Positions 53,591 through 62,323 of a stretch of 64,000 nucleotides of DNA are shown one piece after another. The notes under the pieces are model-generated. The model saw nothing but the letters and a program-made list of their open reading frames with translations. It did no database searches and had not been told where the DNA came from. The stretch is taken from NCBI GenBank assembly GCA_040510195.1, contig JBEVJK010000038.1:62001-126000 (forward strand), read 5' to 3'. The position numbers were made by a program, and so were the translations under genes. Positions within the stretch are counted from its first letter, which is position 1, and each line of letters begins with the position of its first letter. The stretch comes from JBEVJK01 sp040510195. GTDB taxonomy: Bacteria > Pseudomonadota > Alphaproteobacteria > Rhizobiales > Rhizobiaceae.

Positions 53591-54679
53591 ATGGGTGACT
53601 TCGCGAAACGCACGTTGAGCCGCCGCGCGGTGCTGGGCGCCGGCGCCGCGGCAGCCGGCCTGCTGGCGATGCCGGCGGTCCTGCGGGCCCAGGACCGCTC
53701 GCTGAAGGTCGGCGTCTACGGCGGCTACTTCAAGGATTCATTCGACAAGAACATCTTTCCCGATTTCACCAAGGCAACCGGCATCGCCGTGGAATCGGTG
53801 GCCGAACCGACCGGCGAGGCCTGGCTGGTGCAGCTGGAGCAGGCCTCCAAGGCGGGGCAGGCGCCGGCCGACCTCTCGATGATGTCGCAGACGTCGACGC
53901 TGAAAGGCGAGCAGACGGAGCTGTGGACGCCCATCGACACGGCGAAGATCAAGAACTACGACAACCTGCTGGAGCGCTTCGTGGCAAAGTACCCGGACGG
54001 CCGCGTGGCCGGCATCGGGGCGGTGGCCTGGTACATTACGCTCGTCACCAACACCGACGTCTACAAGGAGCCGCCGACCACCTGGGCGGCCCTGTGGGAC
54101 CCGGCCAATGCCGACAAGCTCGGCCTGCTCGCGCTGGCGTCCAACTCCTTCCTGCTCGAAGTCACAGCCAAGACCTTCATGGGCGGCACCAACGCGCTGG
54201 ACACCGAGGAAGGACTGCTCAAGGCGTTCGAGAAGCTCGCCGAGGTCAAGCCCAATGTCCGCCTCTGGTACCGCGACGAAGCCCAGTTCGAGCAGGCTCT
54301 CAAGTCCGGCGAGATCCCGATGGGCCAGTACTATCACGATGTCACCGGCCTTGCCGCGGCCGACGGCCAGCCGGTTCGCTCCACCTTCCCCAAGGAGGGC
54401 GGCATCCAGGACTCCGGCAACTGGGTGCTGTCGCGCGCTTCCAAGAAGGGCGAGGAGGCTCATGTCTTCATCGACTATATGAGCCAGCCGCAGATCCAGG
54501 GCCTCATGTCGCGCAAGGTCGGCACCGCGCCGACGCTCAAGAAGGAGGTGCTCGACCTGACGCCCGAAGAGTTTGCGGCCGTCTCCTCCGACATCGAGCC
54601 GATCATCCCTCGTTACGACCTGTATACGACAAAGTCGGACTGGATCAACCAGAAGTGGACGGAGCTGATCGTCGGCTAG
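53591..54679 (+). CDS. Spermidine/putrescine-type ABC transporter binding protein, Tat exported
   Basis: 362 residues from the ATG at 53591 with AAAGGAG upstream. Twin-arginine signal LSRRAVLGAGAAAAGLLAMP. PotD-like family: LKVGVYGGYFKDSFDKNIFPDFTKATGI and a closing WINQKWTELIVG. The motif order is that of receptors for polyamines, GABA and guanidino compounds. It precedes the ATPase gene by 70 bases. Confidence 0.87.
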   Translation: MGDFAKRTLSRRAVLGAGAAAAGLLAMPAVLRAQDRSLKVGVYGGYFKDSFDKNIFPDFTKATGIAVESVAEPTGEAWLVQLEQASKAGQAPADLSMMSQTSTLKGEQTELWTPIDTAKIKNYDNLLERFVAKYPDGRVAGIGAVAWYITLVTNTDVYKEPPTTWAALWDPANADKLGLLALASNSFLLEVTAKTFMGGTNALDTEEGLLKAFEKLAEVKPNVRLWYRDEAQFEQALKSGEIPMGQYYHDVTGLAAADGQPVRSTFPKEGGIQDSGNWVLSRASKKGEEAHVFIDYMSQPQIQGLMSRKVGTAPTLKKEVLDLTPEEFAAVSSDIEPIIPRYDLYTTKSDWINQKWTELIVG

Positions 54680-54748
54680 GCTTCCGATGACGAAAGCGCC
54701 CGGGCAGGGGGCTCGGGCGCGGGGCCGGCAAAGTGAGGGATGCCGACG

Positions 54749-55786
54749 ATGTCAGGGCTTGCACTGCAGGGCATATCCAAGCATTTCGGCACCTTCGCCG
54801 CCGTCGACGACGTCAACCTGACGGTGCCGCACGGCACCTTCGTTTGCCTGCTCGGCCCGTCGGGATGCGGCAAGACCACGCTGCTCAGGATGATCGCCGG
54901 GCTGGAGGAGCCGACCGCCGGCCGCATCCTGCTCGACGGGCAGGACATCACGCCCGTTCCCACCCACAAGCGCGACCTCGGCATGGTCTTCCAGTCGCTG
55001 GCGCTGTTCCCGCATCTCACCGTCGGCGACAACATCGCCTATCCGCTGCGCATTCGCGGTGCCGCCAAGGAGGCGCAGCGCCAGCGCACGGACGATCTGT
55101 TGGCGATGATCCACTTGCCGGGCTATGCCGATCGCCCGGTGAACAGGCTCTCCGGCGGCCAGCGGCAGCGGGTGGCGATCGCCCGCGCGCTCGCCATCTC
55201 GCCCAAGCTCTTCCTGCTCGACGAGCCGCTTTCGGCGCTCGACGCCAAGCTGCGCGAAGCCATGCAGGTGGAGCTGAGGCAGCTGCAGCAGCAGCTCGGC
55301 ATCACCACCATCGTCGTCACCCACGACCAGCGCGAGGCGATGACGATGGCCGACCTGGTGGTGGTGATGGGAGGCGGCAAGATCCGTCAGGCGGCGCCGC
55401 CGATCGACATCTACCGCCGCCCGGCCGATGCCTTCGTGGCCGATTTCATCGGTTCCACCAACCTCCTGGAGATCGTCGCCGACGGCGCCGGCCGGCCGAC
55501 CGTGCTCGGAGCTGCAATGCCCGGGCTCGTCGTCCCCGAGGGTCGCGGCAGCGCAGCGGTGTCGATCCGCCCGGAGGACGTGCATCTGGTTGCCCCCGGC
55601 GAGGCGGCTGTCGCCGGCACCGTCACCTTCGTCCGCGACCTGGGCGGCACCATCGAGACCTTCGTGGAGGCCGGCGGCGCCACGCTGGTGGCCGTCGCGA
55701 CGCCTCGCGAGCGGCCCGATGTCGCCGCCGGCCAAGCCGTCGGCGTCGTGCTGCCGCCGGAGGCCTGCGTGGTGGTGCGGCAATGA
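54749..55786 (+). CDS. Spermidine/putrescine-type ABC transporter ATPase
   Basis: 345 residues from the ATG at 54749 (GAGGG nine bases upstream); an ATG nine bases earlier is crowded by the same site. Walker A GPSGCGKTT, signature LSGGQRQRVAIARAL, Walker B LFLLDEPLSALD, H-loop VTHDQREA; C-terminal TOBE domain (about 260-345, with SIRPEDVHL). PotA-like. The stop overlaps the next start. Confidence 0.9.
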   Translation: MSGLALQGISKHFGTFAAVDDVNLTVPHGTFVCLLGPSGCGKTTLLRMIAGLEEPTAGRILLDGQDITPVPTHKRDLGMVFQSLALFPHLTVGDNIAYPLRIRGAAKEAQRQRTDDLLAMIHLPGYADRPVNRLSGGQRQRVAIARALAISPKLFLLDEPLSALDAKLREAMQVELRQLQQQLGITTIVVTHDQREAMTMADLVVVMGGGKIRQAAPPIDIYRRPADAFVADFIGSTNLLEIVADGAGRPTVLGAAMPGLVVPEGRGSAAVSIRPEDVHLVAPGEAAVAGTVTFVRDLGGTIETFVEAGGATLVAVATPRERPDVAAGQAVGVVLPPEACVVVRQ

Positions 55787-56637
55787 GACGGGAGCCGCCG
55801 CGCGCCCTGGCCGACTACGCCCCGCTCGTCTTCCCGGCAGTCATGCTGGTCGTCTTCTTCGTCATCCCCTTCTCGACCATGATCGCGGTGTCGTTCTTCA
55901 AGCGCGACCCGGCCGGGTTCTACACTCCCGATTTCGTCGTCGACAACTATGCGCGCTTCCTGTCGACCTTCTTCGGCAGCGTGCTCGGCTTCTCGTTCAT
56001 GCTGGCGGTGGCGGTCTCCGTGACCTGCCTCGTCATCGCCTTTCCCTTCACCTACCTGCTCACCCGACAGTCGCGTCAGGTGCAGACCGTGTGGCTGGTG
56101 GCGCTGCTGTCTGTCCTTTCGCTTTCGGAGGTCATCATCGGCTTCGCCTGGTCGACGATCTTCTCACGCACCGCCGGCATCACCAACCTTTTGGTCGCCG
56201 TCGGCCTGATGGCCGAGCCGCAGGCTCTGCTTCCCGGCTTCGGCGCGGTGCTGACCGGCATGGTCTATCAGGCGCTGCCCTATACGATCCTGGTGCTCTA
56301 CCCAGCGCTCGTGCGCCTCGACCCGACCCTGCTGGAGGCAGCGCGCACGCTTGGCGCCTCGCCGGTCCGCGCCTTTCTGAACGTCGTCGTGCCGGCGCTG
56401 CGCAACACCATCGTCGCCACGCTGATCATGGTGTTCGTCTTCGCGCTCGGCTCCTATCTTTTGCCGCAGATTCTGGGGCGCCCGCAGCACTGGACGCTGT
56501 CGGTGCTGATCACGGACCAGGCGATCTATCAGTCCAACATGCCGTTCGCCGCGGCGATGGCGGTGTTCCTGGTGCTGATGTCGCTGGCGCTCGTCGGGCT
56601 GACGCTGCTCGTCGGGCGGCGGGAGAACGCCGCATGA
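55783..56637 (+). CDS. Spermidine/putrescine-type ABC transporter permease, PotB-like
   Basis: 284 residues starting inside the ATPase stop (ATGA). Six helices; the coupling loop EAARTLGASPVRAFLNVVVP lies at about 185-204. Motifs such as PFTYLLTRQ and TGMVYQALPY are typical of PotB. Pairs with the next gene, whose start overlaps its stop. Confidence 0.9.
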   Translation: MRREPPRALADYAPLVFPAVMLVVFFVIPFSTMIAVSFFKRDPAGFYTPDFVVDNYARFLSTFFGSVLGFSFMLAVAVSVTCLVIAFPFTYLLTRQSRQVQTVWLVALLSVLSLSEVIIGFAWSTIFSRTAGITNLLVAVGLMAEPQALLPGFGAVLTGMVYQALPYTILVLYPALVRLDPTLLEAARTLGASPVRAFLNVVVPALRNTIVATLIMVFVFALGSYLLPQILGRPQHWTLSVLITDQAIYQSNMPFAAAMAVFLVLMSLALVGLTLLVGRRENAA

Positions 56638-57434
56638 CCGGCACGCTGCTCCGCCGCCTCTATCTCTTCCTGGTCGGCCTGTTCCTGCTGGCGCCGCTCA
56701 TCGTGGTGGCGGGCGTGTCGGTCAACGAGAAGCAGGACCTCGCTTTCCCGCCCAAGGGCTTCTCGCTCGGCTGGTACGCCGAGATCTTCGTCAATCCGGA
56801 GTGGCGTGCAGCCCTCATAGCCTCCGTCCTGCTCGCCTTGAGCGCCGCCGCCATCGCGGTGGCGATCGCTCTGCCCCTCGCCTGGTTCCTCTGGCGCCGG
56901 CACGCCCCCTGGGCACGGGTGTTCCAGCTGCTCGGCGTCGCCCCCTTCATCCTGCCGCCGGTCATCACGGCGCTGGGCTTCCTGACCTTCTGGGCCACGC
57001 TCGGCTTCTACGGCCAGCCTTGGACGGCGGCGATCAGCCATGCCATCTTCTTCGTCACGCTGCCGCTGGTCACCCTGACGCTCGGCTTCGCCTCGATCGA
57101 CCGCTCCCTGGTCGAGGTCGCGGCGACCATGGGCGCCGACGACCGCACCGTGGCGCGCACCGTCGTTTTGCCGCTGATCCTGCCCTATCTCGTCTCCGGC
57201 TACGCCTTCGCTTTCGTGCTGTCGCTCAACGAGTACATCGTCGCCTATATGACGGTCGGCTTCACCATGGAGACGCTGCCGATCAAGATCTTCAACGCGC
57301 TGCGCTACGGCTACACACCCACCATGGCCTCGGTGACCATATTCTTCGTCGCCATCGCCGCGCTGGTGTTCGGGCTCATCGCCCGCTTCGGTGACATCCG
57401 CCGGCTGCTCGGCGCCATGTCCTCGGAGGCGTGA
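56634..57434 (+). CDS. Spermidine/putrescine-type ABC transporter permease, PotC-like
   Basis: 266 residues, ATG overlapping the potB-like stop. Six helices, coupling loop EVAATMGADDRTVARTVVLP and PotC marker FSLGWYAEIFVNPEW. LNEYIVAYMTVGFTMETLPIKIFNALRYG is a strong family signature near the C-terminus. The amidase gene follows at once. Confidence 0.9.
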   Translation: MTGTLLRRLYLFLVGLFLLAPLIVVAGVSVNEKQDLAFPPKGFSLGWYAEIFVNPEWRAALIASVLLALSAAAIAVAIALPLAWFLWRRHAPWARVFQLLGVAPFILPPVITALGFLTFWATLGFYGQPWTAAISHAIFFVTLPLVTLTLGFASIDRSLVEVAATMGADDRTVARTVVLPLILPYLVSGYAFAFVLSLNEYIVAYMTVGFTMETLPIKIFNALRYGYTPTMASVTIFFVAIAALVFGLIARFGDIRRLLGAMSSEA

Positions 57435-57436
57435 GG

Positions 57437-58210
57437 ATGCGGCTGGCCGCTCTCCAGATGCAGGCGACGCCGGGCGACGTGGCGGCCAATCTGGCACGCA
57501 TCGGCGCTGCCGCGGAGCGTGCGGCCGCAGCCGGTGCGGCGCTGCTCGTGGCGCCCGAGCTGGCCGTTACCGGCTATGGCGCCGGCGACGCCTTTGACGA
57601 GCTGGCAGAGCCGGCCGAAGGCGCGGCCGTCGCCTCGCTGGCCGAGCTGGCTGCCGCGACGGGCGTGGCGATCGTCGCCGGCTTCGCCGAACGCGACGGC
57701 CGGTCGGTCTACAACAGCGCCGTCTTCGCCGACGGCAGGCGCCGCCCGACCGTCTACCGCAAATCGCATCTCTACGGCCCCTATGAGCGCTCCCACTTCG
57801 CCGCCTCGCCGCCACAGGCGACGTTGGTCGAATTTTCCGGCCTGAGGCTTGGCATGCTGATCTGCTACGACGTCGAGTTCCCCGAGAACGTCCGCCGCCT
57901 GGCGCGCGCCGGCGCCGACGCGGTTCTGGTGCCGACCGCCCTGCCGACCGGGCCGCACGCCGCCTTCATTGCCGGCAGCATGATTGCCGTGCGGGCCTTC
58001 GAGAACCAGCTGTTCGTCGCCTACGCCAACCACGCTGGCGCCGACGGTCGCTTTGCCTATGCCGGCCGCTCGGTGATCGCTGCTCCCGACGGCAGCCTGC
58101 TCGCCGAGGCGCCGGCGACGGGGGAGGCACTGCTGCTGGCATCGATCGACCGTGACGCCTACCGCGCCTCGGCTCTCGAGAACACCTATCTCGACGATTT
58201 ACAGCCGTAG
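57437..58210 (+). CDS. Nitrilase-superfamily amidase
   Basis: 257 residues from the ATG at 57437, eight bases after GGAGG. The Glu-Lys-Cys triad is Glu41 (VAPELAVTG), Lys109 (YRKSHLYG) and Cys143 (LICYDVEFPE). HLYGPYERSHF and the short length are like 5-aminopentanamidase and R-amidase rather than NAD synthetase or true nitrilases. At the end of the guanidine/polyamine operon, it may hydrolyse an omega-amide such as 4-guanidinobutyramide, feeding the ureohydrolase at the operon start (inference). Confidence 0.87.
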   Translation: MRLAALQMQATPGDVAANLARIGAAAERAAAAGAALLVAPELAVTGYGAGDAFDELAEPAEGAAVASLAELAAATGVAIVAGFAERDGRSVYNSAVFADGRRRPTVYRKSHLYGPYERSHFAASPPQATLVEFSGLRLGMLICYDVEFPENVRRLARAGADAVLVPTALPTGPHAAFIAGSMIAVRAFENQLFVAYANHAGADGRFAYAGRSVIAAPDGSLLAEAPATGEALLLASIDRDAYRASALENTYLDDLQP

Positions 58211-58223
58211 CGAGTGAAAGGGT

Positions 58224-59531
58224 TCAGTCTGGGGTGACCCGCCAGACGCGGTTTCCGACGTCGTCCGCCACCAGCAGCGCGCCGTCCCTGGCGATCGCCA
58301 CGCCGACAGGGCGGCCTTTCGCCTTGTCGTCCTGTCCCAGAAAGCCAACGAGCACGTCGCTCGGCGGGCCGGAAGGCCGACCGTCGGCAAACGGCACGAA
58401 CAGCACCTTGTAGCCGCTGCGGGGCTTGCGGTTCCATGACCCGTGCTGTCCCACGAAGGCGCCGTTTTTGTAGGTCGGTCCGAAAAGGTCGCCCGTGTTG
58501 AAGGTCAGCCCCAGCGACGCCGTGTGCGAGCCGAGCGCATAGTCCGGCTTGACCGCCTTGGCGACGAGGTCCGGCTGCTGCGGTCGGATGCGCTCGTCCA
58601 GGTTCCGGCCGAAATAGCTGTAGGGCCAGCCGTAGAAGGCGCCGTCCTTTACGGAGGTCATGTAGTCCGGGACCAGGTCCGAGCCGATCTCGTCCCGCTC
58701 GTTGACCACCACCCACAGCGCGCCGGTTTCGGGGTTCCACGACAGGCCGTTGGGGTTGCGCAGCCCGGAGGCGAAGAGGCGGCGTTGCTTCGTCGCCAGG
58801 TCGATCTCGTGGACGGCCGCCCGGTCTTTCTCGATATCCATGCCGTTTTCCCCGACATTGCTGTTGGAACCCACCGTCGCGTAGAGCTTGGTCCCGTCGA
58901 GCGAGGCGATGACATCCTTGGTCCAGTGGTGATTCAACCCGGCCGGCAAGTCGACGATCGCTTCGGGCGCGGCAGTGATCTCGGTGGCGCCGTCCTGATA
59001 CGGAAAAGCGACGATCCCGTCGGCATTGGCGACGTAGAGCTTGCCGGCCGACAGGGTCATGCCGAACGGCGACATGAGGTCCTTCAGGAATACGGTCCTC
59101 GTCTCGGCGACGCCGTCGCCATCCTGGTTGGCGCCGGGCGCGTCGGCGCCGGCGCTGCCCATGACGATCTGCTCCGCCCACTGGCGGACGCCGCCCGGGC
59201 GCTCGTCCTGCGGTGGCTTGTTGGACTCGGCGACCAGCACGTCCCCGTTGGGCAGCACGTGCAGCCAGCGGGGGTGCTCGAGGCCGACCGCGAAAGAATT
59301 GACCGCGAAGCCGGGCGCCGGCTTGGGCATCGCCCCTTCCTTCCAGGGCGAGGCCTCGGCCTGGTTCACCGTCGGCAGGATCCGCGGATCGGGCGCGGGC
59401 AGGGTCGGGTCGGGGCCGTATTGCTCCTCGATCGCCACTTTGGCCTCCTCGCGCGACGAGAGGAGTACGCCACCGACGGCGATCGCTGCCAGGACGACGA
59501 TGGCGGCCAGAATCGCGAGAAGGGTCCTCAA
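58224..59531 (-). CDS. Sorbosone dehydrogenase-like beta-propeller protein
   Basis: 435 residues. An N-terminal membrane anchor or signal (LLAILAAIVVLAAIAVGGVLL, about 4-24) precedes a six-bladed propeller of the glucose/sorbosone dehydrogenase family: HPRWLHVLPNGDVLVAES, LNHHWTKDVIASLDGTKLY, GLRNPNGLSWNPETGALWVVVNERDE, and GSWNRKPRSGYKV. Members use PQQ to oxidise sugars in the periplasm, and many are of unknown activity. Convergent with the amidase gene across 13 bases. Confidence 0.88.
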   Translation of the reverse strand: MRTLLAILAAIVVLAAIAVGGVLLSSREEAKVAIEEQYGPDPTLPAPDPRILPTVNQAEASPWKEGAMPKPAPGFAVNSFAVGLEHPRWLHVLPNGDVLVAESNKPPQDERPGGVRQWAEQIVMGSAGADAPGANQDGDGVAETRTVFLKDLMSPFGMTLSAGKLYVANADGIVAFPYQDGATEITAAPEAIVDLPAGLNHHWTKDVIASLDGTKLYATVGSNSNVGENGMDIEKDRAAVHEIDLATKQRRLFASGLRNPNGLSWNPETGALWVVVNERDEIGSDLVPDYMTSVKDGAFYGWPYSYFGRNLDERIRPQQPDLVAKAVKPDYALGSHTASLGLTFNTGDLFGPTYKNGAFVGQHGSWNRKPRSGYKVLFVPFADGRPSGPPSDVLVGFLGQDDKAKGRPVGVAIARDGALLVADDVGNRVWRVTPD

Positions 59532-59651
59532 AATTGCGCCTCGTGATCCGGTTCGAAGGAGAGCGTGATGGGTCCGCTCGGCAGCAAAACCTTCGATAGG
59601 GCGAAGGGTTCCGGGGCTCGCCGATCCGTCGCGCCCGGAGGCCCGCGAAAC

Positions 59652-61067
59652 TCAGGCGAGCCAGACGTCGGCCTCCTTGTTCCGGCCCTTCAGGGGAAGG
59701 CCGGGGTGAAACCGCATCTCGCGGCAGTATTTCTCGCGCACGGAGTTGTCCGAAACGGCCTGCATGGCCGATTGGCTGGCGACGATGCGGCAGGAGAGGC
59801 CGCGCGTCGCGCCTTCCAGCCGCGAGGCCACGTTGACGGTGTCGCCCAGCATGGCGAATTCCATCCGCCGGGCATTGCCGATGTCGCCGAGGACGACCGG
59901 CCCGAAATGCACGCCGACCGAAAGTTGGACCGGCTCCAGTCCCTTTTCGACCCGTTCCGCATTGAGAAGACCGATACGGCGCTGCATCTCGAAGGCGGCA
60001 GCGATGGCGTTCGCCGCATCGGCCGGCGACGGGTGCGGCGTCCCGAAACTCGCCATCAGTCCGTCCCCCATGTATTTGTCGAGGGTGCCGCCATGGGCGA
60101 AGACCGCCTCTTCGAGTGCGGAGTGGAAGTCCCGCAGCAGGGAGATGACTTCCTCCGGTTCCTTCCCCTCGGCGAAGCGGGTGAAGCCCACGATATCGGC
60201 AAACAGGACGGCGACGTCCTGCGAGCGTACGCCGCCCAGCGGCTCGTGGCGATGAGCCAGCTCTTCCACCATCGAGGGTGGAAAGTAGCGCGAGAGATTG
60301 GCCCGCTCCGCCGCCAGATCGGCCTGGCGGAGCAGAAGATCGTTGGAGCGCCGCGATTTGAGCGCCAGGATCACCGAGACGATGACGAAGATCGTGATCT
60401 CCTGGACCCGGTTGGTGAAATTGACGCTGTTGGGGTCCAGGATGTCGAACATCCGCTCATTGCCCGCCAGCGCCTGCCGCACGGCGACGGACAGCTCGGG
60501 GTAGATCGTCCCGAACGCCACGACGCCGCCGACCCCTGCCAGCCAGGTCGCCGCCGTCCACAGGCCGATGCTTTGCACCGTGCGCCAGCTGTAGGCGAGC
60601 GTCGAGCCCGCCAGGAAGATGAAGAAATAGACGAAACCTTCGAAGCGGAACTGAAATGCGGTCGGCCAGGCTTCGGTGGCCAGCGGGTTCGGCACGCTCA
60701 AGGTGAGGGTCAGGAGGAGGAGGTCGGCGAAGATCAGCGCCAGCTCGGTGCGCGACTGCCCGACACGCGCCGCCCGCAGCTGCGCCAGTCCGATGAGGAC
60801 GAAAAGCACCAGCAGGGCTTCATAGTACAGCACCTCGATGCGCGGATTGAGGAAGAGAAGCAGCAGCGCAACGATGCCCAGTGCGGCCGTGCGCGCCCAG
60901 GTGGCGATGCGCTGGCCCTGCATTTTTTCGACTTCCAGGGCGCGGGCAAGATGCGGGTTGCGTTGAGCAAGCCCTTCTTCCGACAGCCGCGTCGACCACG
61001 GTCGGTTCCAAAATCGGAAGCTCCAACGACCCTCCGCGATCTGCTGCTGAGCCGAATCCATGACCAT
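59652..61067 (-). CDS. Membrane-bound class III adenylate/guanylate cyclase
   Basis: 471 residues; the ATG at 61061 is an equal start. About six membrane helices lie between residues 58 and 240, followed by a coupling helix (RQADLAAERANLSRYFPPSMVEELA) and a cyclase domain. Metal aspartates are in LFADIVGFTRFAEG and YMGDGLMASFG; the late motif is FAMLGDTVNVASRLEGATRG. RYFPPSMVEEL is the usual junction of cyclases with an integral membrane sensor. Second cyclase in the window and unlike the soluble one. No operon partner is apparent. Confidence 0.9.
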   Translation of the reverse strand: MVMDSAQQQIAEGRWSFRFWNRPWSTRLSEEGLAQRNPHLARALEVEKMQGQRIATWARTAALGIVALLLLFLNPRIEVLYYEALLVLFVLIGLAQLRAARVGQSRTELALIFADLLLLTLTLSVPNPLATEAWPTAFQFRFEGFVYFFIFLAGSTLAYSWRTVQSIGLWTAATWLAGVGGVVAFGTIYPELSVAVRQALAGNERMFDILDPNSVNFTNRVQEITIFVIVSVILALKSRRSNDLLLRQADLAAERANLSRYFPPSMVEELAHRHEPLGGVRSQDVAVLFADIVGFTRFAEGKEPEEVISLLRDFHSALEEAVFAHGGTLDKYMGDGLMASFGTPHPSPADAANAIAAAFEMQRRIGLLNAERVEKGLEPVQLSVGVHFGPVVLGDIGNARRMEFAMLGDTVNVASRLEGATRGLSCRIVASQSAMQAVSDNSVREKYCREMRFHPGLPLKGRNKEADVWLA

Positions 61068-61114
61068 GCCCTCGTTGCCGTGGCGCCCGCGTGCTCATGA
61101 TACCCGATCGCTCG

Positions 61115-62002
61115 CTAAAGTCGCCCGCGCGTCAGACGATACCAGCGGATGTAGCCGAGCCGTGCCTGTTCGCGGAACAGGGTCAACAGGCCTGCCGCCG
61201 CAATCGCCAGAAGCCCCAGGATCGACAGCGCGTCCGGATACTCGTCGAAGAACATCGCGCCGATCAGCACGGCCCAGATCATCTGCGAATAGTGCGTCGG
61301 CGCGATGTGGTTGGCGGGGCTGTGGCGCGTCGCCAGGAACTGCAGGCGGTTGCCCGCGGCGGTGCAGGCGCCGGACAGGAGCAGCACGCAGAGCAGCGGC
61401 CAGGAAGGCATGGAAAACGTGGTGACTGCCGCTGCCCCGGCGTTGAACGCCAGCCCATAGGCGACCAGCATGCCGAGCACCGCCGTCTGGCGCTCGCCGG
61501 CGATCGAGCGCATCAGCACGATCGACAGCGCAGCGCAGAGCGCCGCGCCGATCGCCGACAGATGGCCGAGCTCGAGCACGCGGACGCCGGGCCGCACCAC
61601 CATCAGAACGCCGGCAAAGCCTGCGAAAACCGCCAGCCAGCGCCAGATGCCGACCTGCTCTTTGAGGACGGCGATCGACAGGAGCGTCACGAAGAGCGGG
61701 GAGAGGAACAGCAGCGCATATACCTCGGCCAGCGGGATCGAGGTGAAGGCGTAGACGCTGAATATCCCCGCAGCCATGCCGAGCGCGGCGCGGGCATGCA
61801 CCTTGAGCGGGTTGCGCATCCGCCAGAAGTTCGACCAGTCTTCGCCGGCCGGTTTCACCAGCAGCAGGAAAAGCCCCGAAAACAGGATGTTTAAGAATCC
61901 GATCTCAAAGATCGTCAGCGAACCGCCCAGGCTTTTGATGAGGCCGTCGCCCCACGCGTAGACCGCATAGGCCAGAAGGGCCAGAAGAATGCCGTTTTTC
62001 AC
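61115..62002 (-). CDS. DMT-superfamily exporter (EamA)
   Basis: 295 residues from a GTG at 62002, chosen because VKNGILLALLAYAVYAWGD is where the first helix begins and the length then fits the ten-helix EamA family; there is no good ribosome-binding site, and ATGs at 62101 and 62113 in the same frame are possible. Two EamA repeats are seen (about 5-135 and 145-280), with the YALLFLSPLFVTLLSIAVLKE segment closing the first. EamA proteins export amino acids or metabolites. Confidence 0.87.
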   Translation of the reverse strand: MKNGILLALLAYAVYAWGDGLIKSLGGSLTIFEIGFLNILFSGLFLLLVKPAGEDWSNFWRMRNPLKVHARAALGMAAGIFSVYAFTSIPLAEVYALLFLSPLFVTLLSIAVLKEQVGIWRWLAVFAGFAGVLMVVRPGVRVLELGHLSAIGAALCAALSIVLMRSIAGERQTAVLGMLVAYGLAFNAGAAAVTTFSMPSWPLLCVLLLSGACTAAGNRLQFLATRHSPANHIAPTHYSQMIWAVLIGAMFFDEYPDALSILGLLAIAAAGLLTLFREQARLGYIRWYRLTRGRL

Positions 62003-62124
62003 GTCGGGAGGACTCAGGATGTCGAGGGGCGCCAAGCGGTAGACCGAACCGCGGCGCCCTTCAAGCGCTCTTGCGGCGCCCGATTGTCGCGCGCGAGGCA
62101 TCCCCGCGGCCATGAGACCAATGT

Positions 62125-62143
62125 GTGTTGCAACTGGCAACAC
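62125..62143 (+). promoter_or_regulatory. Palindrome in divergent promoter region
   Basis: GTGTTGC-AACTG-GCAACAC: perfect seven-base inverted repeat with a five-base spacer between the EamA gene (minus) and the large membrane protein gene (plus). Suited to a dimeric repressor; no regulator gene is adjacent within the window. The remaining 320 bases of this gap hold the hairpin at 62220 and no other feature. Confidence 0.5.
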
Positions 62144-62219
62144 GGCGCGGGAACCGCGAATCGTGCGATGTCCTACCGCTTTTGTTGTGAATGGTCTCTG
62201 GGAGGCAGGTGTTCGCGAG

Positions 62220-62256
62220 AGCCGGAATACGCTCTAATCGCTCCGGCTTTCCTTTT
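62220..62256 (+). terminator. Terminator-like hairpin, possibly attenuator or end of a small RNA
   Basis: AGCCGGA (62220-62226) and TCCGGCT (62242-62248) with a 15-base loop, followed by TTCCTTTT. This is a plus-strand intrinsic terminator in form, yet no plus-strand gene precedes it. It either attenuates the leader of the gene at 62324 or ends a short non-coding transcript starting in the 62140-62200 region. Confidence 0.5.
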
Positions 62257-62323
62257 AGTATCGTCCAGGGCTTTGCGCCGTGTCGGAGTCGCTTGGTGCA
62301 CCAACGCACGGACCACTGACGAG

